NCBI GenBank assembly: GCA_902762495.1
Contig: CACWOL010000015.1
Location: forward strand, 1 to 41,656
DNA length: 41,656 nt
From: an uncultured bacterium
Lineage (GTDB): Bacteria; Verrucomicrobiota; Lentisphaeria; Victivallales; UBA1829
Direction: 5' to 3'
Positions 23,939-31,658 of the stretch are shown here, one piece after another (position 1 is the stretch's first letter; every line of letters begins with the position of its first letter). The notes beneath the pieces are model-generated. The model was not told the DNA's origin and did no database searches. It saw only the letters and a list, made by a program, of their open reading frames with translations. The translations under genes and the position numbers were made by a program.

Positions 23939-25698
23939 GGTTGCGGCTCCTCCCCGGCGGCGGTTTCATCGGATCCGGGCGCGGCGTTCCCGAATGTGTC
24001 CATATCCGGATGCGCGCGACGCATTTTTTCAAGTTCAAGATTGAGCATCTTCCGTGCGCGCTCAGGCAGCGATTCCGGTGCGAGCGGCCCGATGTCGGTG
24101 CTGTAAACATTGATCGCGCCGTCGAAGTTCCCGTCCTCGATGAGGCGGGCGGCTTTTTCGTTCAGGGAATCCATGAGCTTCGCGACGGCCGCGTCGGATG
24201 CTTTTTTCAGGTCGGAAATAAGGTTGAGAGCCTCCGTCGCATATTCCTCGGATGAGGTGAAGCTTTCCAGGTCGTCGATGGCTTTTTTGAATCCGAATCC
24301 GTCCTGCATGGCCTGCGCGGCGGCTTTCTTCGTTTCTTCGAACAGTGCGGACGCCTGCGTATCGATACTCTCTCCACCGATCGTGATCTCGGTCTCGGCA
24401 CCGAGCGCCTTCGTCGACGGATGAACATGCGGGATATCCGAGATCCCGGAAGGCAGATCGAATCCGGACGGTTCCGGCACGGCTCCTGTTTGGTCCACGG
24501 GCGCAGTAATGTTTTGGGGCTGTTTCGATGCGGAACATTCCTTCAAAATGAGCAGTCCGGCGCTTGCCAGAATCAGCAGGACGAGCACGGCGGCGACCGC
24601 GGGGAGCAACGCGGAACGTTTTTCTTCTGTCGTATGTCCGGTCAGCACGGGCGTCCGTACGAGCGGGACTGCGCCGCAGGTGGTCGAAGGGAGCGGGGCG
24701 TCCGCGAGGAACGCTTCCAGGTCGGCGAGCAGTTCTTCCGGCGTGGCATAGCGGTCATCCGGCCGTTTCTGGATGCAGTGCATGACGATGTAGTCGAAGT
24801 CGACGGGGATGCCGTGCATGTAGGAGCTGGGGACGAGCGGTTCGACGGAGATGTGCATGTGGCGGAGTTCGGCCCGGGTCTGCGTTTCGAAGGGCAGGCG
24901 TCCGGTCGCGAGCTGGTACAAGGTCACGCCGAGCGAATAGATGTCCGAACGGATGTCGCAGGATTCGGAGTCGATATACTGTTCCGGGGACATGTATTCG
25001 AGCGTGCCGAAGCTCGTTTTGCGGACCGATTTTGTCGGATCGTTTTCGTCCAGGATGCGCGCGTCGTTTCCGGCGGCGGAGGCGTCGATCTTCGCGAGTC
25101 CGAGGTCCGTAAGCTTGTACTGGCCGTCGTCGGATAGCATGATGTTGTCCGGTTTGATGTCGCGGTGGACGATGCCGAGCTTCGCGGTCACGACGAGCGC
25201 GCGGCAGATATCTGCGCCGATCTTAGCTGCTTCCTTCGCGGAGAAGAACCCGTTTTTCTGGAGGCTGTCCGCCAGCGTGCCTCCGGAAAGGTACTCCATG
25301 ACCAGGTACGGGACGCCCTTTGCGTCACGTCCCGTCTCGTACACCTTGACAATGTTCGGATGAACGGCCTTCGCGTAGGCTTTGATGGCATGCAGGAACC
25401 TTTCGCGGGTCGGCCGGTCGGCGGCGTATTCGGGGAGGAGCGTCTTGATCGCGACGGGGACGCCGAGATCGGGGTGGATCCCCTCGTAAACGCAGTTCAG
25501 CGCGCCGCGTCCGAGGTAGCGCACGACGGAGTAGCGCCCGATGGATTCGGGCGGCGGAAGGTCGGGCAGGGAAAGCTCCTCCATGATCGTCGAATCGTCG
25601 ATGCGGAACGTGGCCTTGCAGGCGCAGACGGCGAGCCTGCCATGTTCGACATGGGGGATCTCGCTGACTCTCTGGCACTGCGGACAACGTATTTTCAT
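23935..25698 (-). CDS. Membrane-anchored serine/threonine protein kinase with N-terminal zinc ribbon
   Basis: A 587-residue eukaryotic-like kinase. A small zinc ribbon is formed by Cys5, Cys8, Cys25 and Cys27. The kinase domain spans residues about 55-332: glycine loop LGRGALNCVYEG, Lys85 in VAIK, HRDIKPDN with Asp179, DLG (198-200) in place of DFG, and SPE for APE. The helix-C Glu appears replaced by Ala104 (RFLHAIKAYAK). A membrane span lies at residues about 364-386, and about 200 residues of external, helix-rich sequence follow, with no PASTA or other known sensor. It sits between murG (19 bases) and the PfkB gene (4-base overlap), suggesting it senses or controls wall or sugar metabolism. 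The PP2C at 2873 could reverse its action. Confidence 0.92.
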   Translation of the reverse strand: MKIRCPQCQRVSEIPHVEHGRLAVCACKATFRIDDSTIMEELSLPDLPPPESIGRYSVVRYLGRGALNCVYEGIHPDLGVPVAIKTLLPEYAADRPTRERFLHAIKAYAKAVHPNIVKVYETGRDAKGVPYLVMEYLSGGTLADSLQKNGFFSAKEAAKIGADICRALVVTAKLGIVHRDIKPDNIMLSDDGQYKLTDLGLAKIDASAAGNDARILDENDPTKSVRKTSFGTLEYMSPEQYIDSESCDIRSDIYSLGVTLYQLATGRLPFETQTRAELRHMHISVEPLVPSSYMHGIPVDFDYIVMHCIQKRPDDRYATPEELLADLEAFLADAPLPSTTCGAVPLVRTPVLTGHTTEEKRSALLPAVAAVLVLLILASAGLLILKECSASKQPQNITAPVDQTGAVPEPSGFDLPSGISDIPHVHPSTKALGAETEITIGGESIDTQASALFEETKKAAAQAMQDGFGFKKAIDDLESFTSSEEYATEALNLISDLKKASDAAVAKLMDSLNEKAARLIEDGNFDGAINVYSTDIGPLAPESLPERARKMLNLELEKMRRAHPDMDTFGNAAPGSDETAAGEEPQP

Positions 25699-25717
25699 GG
25701 CTGGACGGCGGATTCGG

Positions 25718-26857
25718 TTATTGCCTGGAACGGGACTTTTTCAGGGACTCTTCGATGAAGGCGATGACGTTGGCCGCGGCCTGCGGCTGCGCCATGGCGA
25801 GCGCGCCTTTGCCCGCCTCGCGGAATTTGTCGGGATCGTCCAGAAACTCGGCGAGGATGCCGCGGAAGACGGCGGGGGAACATTCGGCGTTCGGGACGAT
25901 GCGGGCGGCCCCGGTCTGTGCCAGCAGGCGCGCGTTGTCGTCCTGGTGGCCTTCGGCGGCGTACGGATACGGGATCAATACGGCGTAGCGTCCGAAGATG
26001 GCGAGCTCGGAGACGGTGCTTCCGCCCGCCCGGCAGACCACGAGGTCCGCCGCCATGTAGAGGTTCTGCATGTCCGAGGCGGATTCGAGCGTAAGGGCGT
26101 TCACGCCGCACGCGGAATACTTGTCGTGGATGGCGTCGAACTTGCCGGGGCCGGACAGGTGGATGACCTGGAGCGACTTCGCGCCGGGATGGTCGATCGG
26201 GATCGTGAAATTCTCGTTGATGGCCGCCGCGCCCAGCGATCCGCCGAACACGAGGACGACCGGACGGTCGGGCGAGAACGAGGCGCCGCGGGTGGCGTTG
26301 ATGCGTGCGACGGCCTCGGCCTTGGACGCCGGGACGTCTTCCAGCAGGGCCTTGCGGAGCGGGAGCCCGGTCACAGAAGAGGGGCAGTGCAGGGTGTCGG
26401 CGTTGACGGCGGGGAAGGAGAGGGCGATGCCGATCGCGATGCGGCTGAAGACGCGGTTGGACTTGCCGATGCGGGCGTTGCCGTCGTGCAGGAAGAGCGG
26501 GATGCCGCTGCGCCAGGCGGCGACGGAGGCCGGGATGGAGGGAAATGCGCCCATGGAGAGGACGGCGTCAGGTTTGAACTCGCGGAAGATGGCTTTTGCC
26601 TCGCGGATGCCCTTCATCTGCTGCGAGAAGAACTGGAGAGCGCCGGACGGGTTTTTCGCGAGCGGAGCGCAGGAGACGCGCCGGTATTCGATCCCGTTCT
26701 TTTCCGCGGTTTTCGACTGTTCTTCGAAGTGCTTGCCGCCGAGGATGAGGAGAGGTTTGCCACCCGCGTCGCGGAACGCGCATGCCGTGCTCAGGCCGGG
26801 GTTGAAGTGGCCGCCTGTGCCGCCGCAGCTGATGATAAGTCGGTTCAATTCCTGCAT
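25718..26857 (-). CDS. murG: UDP-N-acetylglucosamine transferase MurG
   Basis: The peripheral membrane GT-B glycosyltransferase that adds GlcNAc to lipid I to form lipid II, the last cytoplasmic step of peptidoglycan synthesis. The 379 residues begin MQELNRLIISCGGTGGHFNPGL, the family's N-terminal glycine-rich loop. They continue with GAFPSIPASVAAW, VFGGSLGAAAINEN and the donor site CRAGGSTVSELAIFG, then the YPYAAEGHQDDNA loop. The open frame extends to 26938, but the ATG at 26857 has AGGAG about 8 bases upstream and gives the standard N-terminus. It starts 14 bases after the ftsW stop, the classic ftsW-murG order. Intact. Confidence 0.96.
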   Translation of the reverse strand: MQELNRLIISCGGTGGHFNPGLSTACAFRDAGGKPLLILGGKHFEEQSKTAEKNGIEYRRVSCAPLAKNPSGALQFFSQQMKGIREAKAIFREFKPDAVLSMGAFPSIPASVAAWRSGIPLFLHDGNARIGKSNRVFSRIAIGIALSFPAVNADTLHCPSSVTGLPLRKALLEDVPASKAEAVARINATRGASFSPDRPVVLVFGGSLGAAAINENFTIPIDHPGAKSLQVIHLSGPGKFDAIHDKYSACGVNALTLESASDMQNLYMAADLVVCRAGGSTVSELAIFGRYAVLIPYPYAAEGHQDDNARLLAQTGAARIVPNAECSPAVFRGILAEFLDDPDKFREAGKGALAMAQPQAAANVIAFIEESLKKSRSRQ

Positions 26858-26871
26858 GTTCTTCTCCTGCG

Positions 26872-28098
26872 TTAAGATGATTGCTGTACGCCGTCCTGAG
26901 CGGATGAACGGCCGATATGGAGGCGTTTCCCGACCCACGCCAGCAGTTTGTCCTGATAGTCAGGGACGGCGGAGTCGATCGCCACGCCCGCGACGCACGC
27001 CGCGGCGACGAGGCAGGCGAGCAGATTGCTGCCGCCGTAGCTGATCATGGGCGCGGGCATGCCCTTGGTCGGGAAGGCCGCCGTGATGACGCCGATGTTG
27101 ATCAGCGCCTGCATGCCGATGAAGATGCTCATGCCGAACGCAATCAGCATGCCCTGGCGGGTGCGCGCCTTCACGCTGATGCGCAGCCCGACGAACACCA
27201 TGATCAGATACGCCACGATCACGGTCAGAAGTGTGATGAAACCGAGTTCCTCGCCCACGATGGACAGGATGAAGTCGGTGTGGTTTTCCGGGAGGTACAT
27301 CAGCTTCAGGCGGCTCTCCGTGAAGCCGACTCCGGTCCAGCCGCCCGACCCGAGCGCCAGCAGGGAGTTCCACAGCTGGTAGCCCGAGGTCATTTTATAG
27401 GCTTCGGCATCCATGAACACCGTGAGGCGTCCCCAGCGCATCGCGTCGAACTGTTTGATGACCAGAACGGCGACGGGCGGCAGGATCAGCGTGAACGGGA
27501 GGATGTACCGCAGGCGCATCCCCGCCACGAACAGCATCAGCAGATACAGCGAGCCGAGCAGAACGGTCGTGCCCAGGTCCTCGCCTGCCAGGACCAGCAG
27601 AATGGTCGGTCCGACCCAGATCCCGCTCGGGACCATGACTTTCCAGAATGGTTCGCTTTCCAAAGCGCGCGTGCGTGCGGCCAGAAATTTCGCCATGAAG
27701 AGCGTGATAACGACTTTGCCGAGTTCGGACGGCTGAAGCGTGAAGCCCGCGACCTGGATCCAGCGGCGCGCGCCGTTGATCGGCTTGCAGAAGAGCGCCC
27801 AGACCAGAAGCGCGTCCAGAATGAGGAGCATGACCGGACTCCAGTCGGAGAGCCGTTTGCTGCCGATCATGACCGTGCCGGCGCCCGCGAAGAGACCGAT
27901 GAACATCCACATCAGCTGTTTTTTGAAGTAGGAACTGCCCTGCGTGACGAACGAGGTGGAATACAGCATGATGAGGCCGAAAAGCGTGATCATGAACGCG
28001 AAAAGAATAAAGACGGCGAGCTCGGGCAGGGCCGGTTTTTTCGGCTGTTCGACGGCCTGCATGTCGGATTGCGGCTTGATGGGCTGACGGATTTTCAT
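26872..28098 (-). CDS. ftsW: Septal peptidoglycan polymerase FtsW (SEDS family)
   Basis: A 408-residue polytopic SEDS glycosyltransferase that polymerises lipid II at the division site, with about ten spans after a short cytoplasmic N-terminus. Family marks in order: NGARRWI with QPSELGK (around residues 110-130), the large external loop with SGYQLWNSLLALGSGG, PENHTDFILSIVGEELG, and the GMPAPMISYGGSNLLA loop near the end. The neighbouring murG and the PENHTDF motif favour FtsW over RodA. No Shine-Dalgarno is evident before the ATG at 28098. It heads the long minus-strand run down to 14955. The 28099-28355 gap between it and the divergent lipoprotein must hold its promoter, but I could not place it with confidence. 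Confidence 0.93.
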   Translation of the reverse strand: MKIRQPIKPQSDMQAVEQPKKPALPELAVFILFAFMITLFGLIMLYSTSFVTQGSSYFKKQLMWMFIGLFAGAGTVMIGSKRLSDWSPVMLLILDALLVWALFCKPINGARRWIQVAGFTLQPSELGKVVITLFMAKFLAARTRALESEPFWKVMVPSGIWVGPTILLVLAGEDLGTTVLLGSLYLLMLFVAGMRLRYILPFTLILPPVAVLVIKQFDAMRWGRLTVFMDAEAYKMTSGYQLWNSLLALGSGGWTGVGFTESRLKLMYLPENHTDFILSIVGEELGFITLLTVIVAYLIMVFVGLRISVKARTRQGMLIAFGMSIFIGMQALINIGVITAAFPTKGMPAPMISYGGSNLLACLVAAACVAGVAIDSAVPDYQDKLLAWVGKRLHIGRSSAQDGVQQSS

Positions 28099-28237
28099 GT
28101 GTTATCTAAATACTGCGCGTGAGAGGTCCGGAAAAAAACAGATATGATAAACTAATCCAAATTTGCCGCAGTACAACCCGAAAACTGACTTTTTTTATAA
28201 AAAAGTCCGAAAAAAAATCCTGGGACAAGTTTTTTGC

Positions 28238-28268
28238 TTGAAATCCGATGCCCGGCGGGTCATATTAT
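28238..28268 (+). promoter_or_regulatory. Candidate promoter for the 220-residue lipoprotein
   Basis: TTGAAA at 28238-28243 is followed after 17-19 bases by CATATTATTAT (28261-28271), about 85 bases before the ATG at 28356. An AT-rich run of A and T blocks lies just upstream (28180-28235). Nothing else is recognisable in the 28099-28355 gap. Confidence 0.4.
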
Positions 28269-28355
28269 TATCACTCCGTCCCTGTTTTTTTATCCACTTT
28301 CCCGAGGCTCGGCATCTCTGATGTCCCGCCCGAACGAATCAATCTGTCCACAACC

Positions 28356-29018
28356 ATGAAACGCAAACTTTTTCTGCTTATCCTCTGCCTGATTCTTGGC
28401 CTCGGCACCGTATCCTGCCGGTCCACTGCGGCGGCGGACATGGAAACGGTCGGCGCCTCGGAAGTTCTGGAGATTGAAGATTGCGTTCTGCCCGAACCGT
28501 GTCTGCTGGTGACGCCGGATGTGCTCGATACGCTTCCGGAAGCGGTCCGGGACGAGGCGAAAAAGCATTGCGGCAAGCCTGGGACCGTGGTGGTCGCGTC
28601 GAGCCTGCGTCCGCGTTATTTCAGATTCATTCGTCGACAGGAGCGCCTCCTGCTCGGAAGCGACGAGGTCCCGGTTGCGCGGAATACCGTGTTTTTGAGC
28701 ATGATCATGGGGGTGGGCGAGACGACGGATTCCATACGAAGCGTCGCAATCGAAAAGGCGGATTCGCCGGTTCCATGGAACTTGGGCGTCTTTATGAAAC
28801 GTTACCCCGAACTTGCCGACCGTATTGCCGGGCTTCCCCCCGGCGACGAACGTCTTGCCGAACTTGAACCGGCGGCGCGAGAGCTGCTGAGTCGCGGTTC
28901 GACCCGGATCATGCTGGAACGCCATTCGAGGGAGAAGGACCCCGCGGCGATTGAGGCCGCCGTTCAGGCCGAACAGGAGCAGATCGGTGTCCTGGAGGAG
29001 ATACTGAACTCGAAATAA
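28356..29018 (+). CDS. Lipoprotein of unknown function, 220 residues
   Basis: A basic N-terminus and hydrophobic core end in the lipobox GTVS-C, with Cys21 as the lipidation site. The mature part is polar, with hydrophobic strands (CLLVTPDVLDTLPEAVRDEA, GTVVVASSLRPRYFRFIRRQ) and a helical, charged C-terminal third rich in Glu and Arg (DERLAELEPAARELLSRG). No family is recognised. The open frame extends to 28248, but the upstream stretch lacks a ribosome-binding site and covers the promoter, and only the ATG at 28356 gives a proper signal peptide. The gene ends 17 bases before a bidirectional terminator. It is divergent from ftsW, which suggests but does not prove an envelope role. Confidence 0.8.
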   Translation: MKRKLFLLILCLILGLGTVSCRSTAAADMETVGASEVLEIEDCVLPEPCLLVTPDVLDTLPEAVRDEAKKHCGKPGTVVVASSLRPRYFRFIRRQERLLLGSDEVPVARNTVFLSMIMGVGETTDSIRSVAIEKADSPVPWNLGVFMKRYPELADRIAGLPPGDERLAELEPAARELLSRGSTRIMLERHSREKDPAAIEAAVQAEQEQIGVLEEILNSK

Positions 29019-29034
29019 GCATTGTTCGAGGGTA

Positions 29035-29086
29035 CAAAAAAACGCACGGCTGTTTGATAGGCAAACAACAGTGCGTTTGTTTTTTT
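29035..29086. terminator. Bidirectional terminator with A7 and T7 flanks
   Basis: Stem AAACGCAC (29040-29047) with GTGCGTTT (29071-29078), flanked by A-run and T-run, between the convergent lipoprotein gene and the phage-like unit. The apical part contains TGTTTGATAGGCAA (29051-29064). The same 14 bases occur on the minus strand at 4396-4383, in the other large hairpin. Confidence 0.75.
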
Positions 29087-29105
29087 GAAGTGAGGCGATT
29101 TGTGC

Positions 29106-29564
29106 TCAGTGGGACGCTGCCGTCGAACCGGAGACGGAGCTTGTTGTTTCCGATGGAGACAAGGCCTCGATCGTCAGGCATGCCGCCGCACGGGCGTCCG
29201 GGCAGTCCAGCAGGCGAAACGACTCCGGGATGAACACGATGTCGCCGGACTGAAGCCCTTCGGGCGGGAACAGCCCCTGAAGAGTATCAAAGCGTCCGAG
29301 CGCCGCGGCGGTGCGTGCGTCATTGTTCCCGGCCAGCACGTCGATCAGGATCAGGTGGAACTGCTGACGGCGCGTGAGCGTGCTGTCGGTATAGACGCCG
29401 TCGCCTGCGAGGATGAGCACGCAGGGCGGGCGGAGTCCGGCGGGCAGGGATCTGCCCTGGACCGCCGTTTCTGGCGTTCCGGCTGTCACGAACCCGACGG
29501 CGGGAAACGTTTCCGAGACGATGGCTTTCAGCTCGTTCGCGACGGTGAGCGTGGCGGCATTCAT
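29106..29564 (-). CDS. Putative Mu gp37-like phage protein (DUF1834-like)
   Basis: A 152-residue protein, taken from the ATG at 29564, which overlaps the portal gene's stop by 4 bases. The longer frame to 29762 runs antiparallel through portal codons in another phase and is not credible. Layout: N-terminal helix (NELKAIVSETFPAV), strands (PPCVLILAGDGVYTD, QFHLILIDVLAG), then a helix with ALGRFDTLQGLF and SGDIVFIPESFRLLD. This order of helix, strand pair and late PESF-like strand fits tail-terminator or neck-type proteins such as Mu gp37, but sequence similarity is only suggestive. Last gene of the phage-like unit. The tail is Ser/Thr-rich, low complexity. Confidence 0.55.
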   Translation of the reverse strand: MNAATLTVANELKAIVSETFPAVGFVTAGTPETAVQGRSLPAGLRPPCVLILAGDGVYTDSTLTRRQQFHLILIDVLAGNNDARTAAALGRFDTLQGLFPPEGLQSGDIVFIPESFRLLDCPDARAAACLTIEALSPSETTSSVSGSTAASH

Positions 29565-30793
29565 GGGCGCACCTCCGGGGCGGTTTCCGTGCGCTTCAGC
29601 GAGATCCCGAACCGGGCGGATATCTCCTCGGGATCTGCGTCGAGTCCGGCACGGTGAAGCGTCTCGACGATGTCCGCGAAAACGGCGCGGTCCTCCTGCG
29701 CGGAATTGCGGAACCGAAGGACCGGTACGGCCGCAGCATCTCCGAAATTGAACTTGGTCCACGGAACGGCGAGCTGGGACCGGATGGTCGATTCGATCGC
29801 GCGGGCGTCGGCTTCCAGCAGGTCGCCGCGGACGCGGGACTGCGCGTCGCCGCCAGAGAGGCCGCCGGATTCCGAGGAGCTGGCGAGCTGGCCGAGGATG
29901 ACCTTCGTGATCGCCTTCGAGGTGTATTCCAGGAGCTTGAAGTAGACGTCGCCGCCCGCGTTCGTCGCCTGCAGAAGCTCCAGCTCGGTCGACTTCGTGA
30001 ACACGCCGCCGCCGTTCGGCCCGAAGCTGCGGATCAGGTTCCGCATCACGCCGCGTTCATTTTCCCACGCGCTGCGGTCGACCTTCGCCACCACGAACGG
30101 CATGCCGTAGCGTTCCACGAACGACACGAGGTCCTTCACCGGGTAATTCTGGAAAACGTGCAGCCAGATCAGCGTACGGATGAGACCGGCGCGCGCGGGA
30201 TCGCCCGCGCCGCCGTGCGTGTGGACGATGAACTTCGCCGGGGGCAGGGGGACGCCCGCATAGTTGTCGTCCGTCACGAGCAGGGGCGTCTCCGAGTTGC
30301 GGAATGTGAAATGCCATGCGCCCACGGGCCGGAAGCCCGCCAGCGAGCCGCCCGCATCCCAGACGATCTCTGCGGCGGACAGAGGTGCGATCACGGCGTC
30401 CATCAGATGGTCGGCGAGCTCGTGGAACGACACGAGGCCGGATTCGCAGCCGGAACCCTTCAGTGCGGCTTCGAATGCCAGCGCGGCATCCTTCGAGGCC
30501 GGACGTTCGTCGCCGGGTTCGACACCCCAGTCGAGGCCGGTCAGCGCGCTTTTCCGCACCTGCATCGCCAAAATGACTTCCCAGTTGCGTTCCTGGATTT
30601 CGCGTGCGGCGACGGCGAGTTCCGCGATGTCGCCTTCGTTCGCGGCCTCCAGGATGCGCGAGACGTTTACGGGCGTGTATTCGGAGGTCTGGAGCCAGCG
30701 GGCGCGGTCCCCTTGTTCGGCAGCGATCCAGCGGCCCGGGACGGGCATGCCGCCATTCCCTGCGGCGGTTCGTTCGGTGTGTTTCAATCTCAT
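29561..30793 (-). CDS. Mu-like prophage portal protein, gp29/DUF935 family
   Basis: The portal is the ring at one capsid vertex through which phage DNA enters. The 410-residue protein shows DUF935 marks: NWEVILAMQVRKSALTGLDW near residue 70, the central FQNYPVKDLVSFVERYGMPFVVAKV near residue 215, and KAITKVILGQLASS near residue 290, followed by the typical polar segment. Mu gp29 is about 510 residues, so this is somewhat short, mainly at the C-terminus. The ATG has AAGGAA about 8 bases upstream. It follows the gp27-like gene by 39 bases. There is no large terminase, capsid, protease or tail-fibre gene near, so the unit cannot build a phage. Confidence 0.88.
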   Translation of the reverse strand: MRLKHTERTAAGNGGMPVPGRWIAAEQGDRARWLQTSEYTPVNVSRILEAANEGDIAELAVAAREIQERNWEVILAMQVRKSALTGLDWGVEPGDERPASKDAALAFEAALKGSGCESGLVSFHELADHLMDAVIAPLSAAEIVWDAGGSLAGFRPVGAWHFTFRNSETPLLVTDDNYAGVPLPPAKFIVHTHGGAGDPARAGLIRTLIWLHVFQNYPVKDLVSFVERYGMPFVVAKVDRSAWENERGVMRNLIRSFGPNGGGVFTKSTELELLQATNAGGDVYFKLLEYTSKAITKVILGQLASSSESGGLSGGDAQSRVRGDLLEADARAIESTIRSQLAVPWTKFNFGDAAAVPVLRFRNSAQEDRAVFADIVETLHRAGLDADPEEISARFGISLKRTETAPEVRP

Positions 30794-30832
30794 AGATACA
30801 TTCCTTACTTTTTTCAGGTTGAAGTGACGGAT

Positions 30833-31459
30833 TTACGGTTTGATGCCCAGGATCGAGGACAAACGGTCGGCGACTTCGACGCCGTCCACGCGGGACCATT
30901 CGTCCCGTCGTCGGTCGAGCAGTTCGTTGTACTGCATCCGGGCTCGCTCGAGTGCCTCGCGCAAGCGCACGTTTTCTTCGGACAGCGCGGCGACGCGTTT
31001 CCGCAGGATGGTGTTCTGGCCGTCCGAAACGGATTTCGACAGTGTGACGGCCGAGCGTACGAGGCGTTCGATCGTCTTCGGATCGTCGGTCGTGGCGTCG
31101 GTGCATTCGCGGACGAGCTTCAGCAGGTCGATCTTGAGTTCCTCCGCGATGGCGCTTTTCGCCTCGCAATCGCGGAGCAGCGCGGCGGACAGCCGGACTT
31201 CCTCGTACGCCAGATGCACCTTCTCCCGTTCCTCGGCGATGGTCTTGAACTCGCGCGTGGTCCTAAACCGCGTGATGGCCGCCGCCGTCAATGTCAGGCC
31301 GAGCGAGCTCAGCGTTCCCGCGACTTCGGGATTGTCAAGCACGGCCTGACTGGTCGCGCCTTCCAGGAGCAGGCATGCGATCCGGTAACGGAGCCGGAAC
31401 GGGAGACGTCCGAACTGGGAAGGCGGTTTCGTTTTCTTGTTCTTTTGGGGCAACCCCAT
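30833..31459 (-). CDS. Mu gp27-like (DUF3486) phage protein, probable small terminase
   Basis: A 208-residue protein with a basic N-terminus (KNKKTKPPSQ), then the helix-turn-helix-like stretch LPFRLRYRIACLLLEGATSQ and GLTLTAAAITRFRTTREFKT, matching the start of DUF3486 proteins. The rest is helical and ends in a coiled coil (LRKRVAALSEENVRLREALE). In Mu-like phages this protein sits just before terminase and portal and probably binds the packaging site. A strong AAGGAGGGA lies a few bases before the ATG, and an inverted repeat lies just upstream. First gene of the three-gene unit; the large terminase expected next is missing. Confidence 0.72.
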   Translation of the reverse strand: MGLPQKNKKTKPPSQFGRLPFRLRYRIACLLLEGATSQAVLDNPEVAGTLSSLGLTLTAAAITRFRTTREFKTIAEEREKVHLAYEEVRLSAALLRDCEAKSAIAEELKIDLLKLVRECTDATTDDPKTIERLVRSAVTLSKSVSDGQNTILRKRVAALSEENVRLREALERARMQYNELLDRRRDEWSRVDGVEVADRLSSILGIKP

Positions 31460-31471
31460 GGTCCCTCCTTG

Positions 31472-31494
31472 TTTTTGAGATGGTCTCTCAAAAA
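31472..31494. repeat. Inverted repeat at the start of the phage-like unit
   Basis: TTTTTGAGA (31472-31480) and TCTCAAAAA (31486-31494) form a perfect 9-base inverted repeat with a 5-base loop. It lies 13 bases before the gp27-like ATG and touches its ribosome-binding site. It could be an operator or an RNA hairpin that masks the site; it has no T-run fitting a terminator in the gene's direction. Confidence 0.5.
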
Positions 31495-31596
31495 AGCCCC
31501 TGAATCGGAGAAAACGGACGCGATGGGGTTATAAGTGTATTAGAAACAAAAAGTTATCGAGGACAAGCCTCATCCTTCCTTTTTTTGAAACGGACG

Positions 31597-31633
31597 AAAA
31601 AAATCCGGGCGGACCTGTGCGGTCCGTCCGGAT
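31597..31633 (-). terminator. Intrinsic terminator of the secreted 639-residue protein gene
   Basis: On the minus strand ATCCGGACGGACC (31633-31621), a 5-base loop, GGTCCGCCCGGAT (31615-31603) and then T7 (31603-31597). Strong stem with one mismatch. Confidence 0.8.
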
Positions 31634-31658
31634 CGGGATTGCCGGAGTGTGCGGAGGA

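Noticed and set aside
23935..25698. Calling the kinase a pseudokinase
   Set aside because: HRDIKPDN, Lys85 and the metal-binding Asp198 are all present, and DLG is common in bacterial kinases, so loss of activity cannot be concluded from the Ala104 change alone.
26858..26938. 27-residue N-terminal extension of MurG
   Set aside because: It would overlap the ftsW coding region, has no ribosome-binding site and precedes the normal MurG start, which does have one.
29106..31459. Complete prophage
   Set aside because: There is no integrase or transposase, large terminase, capsid, tail or lysis gene, and housekeeping genes lie on both sides.
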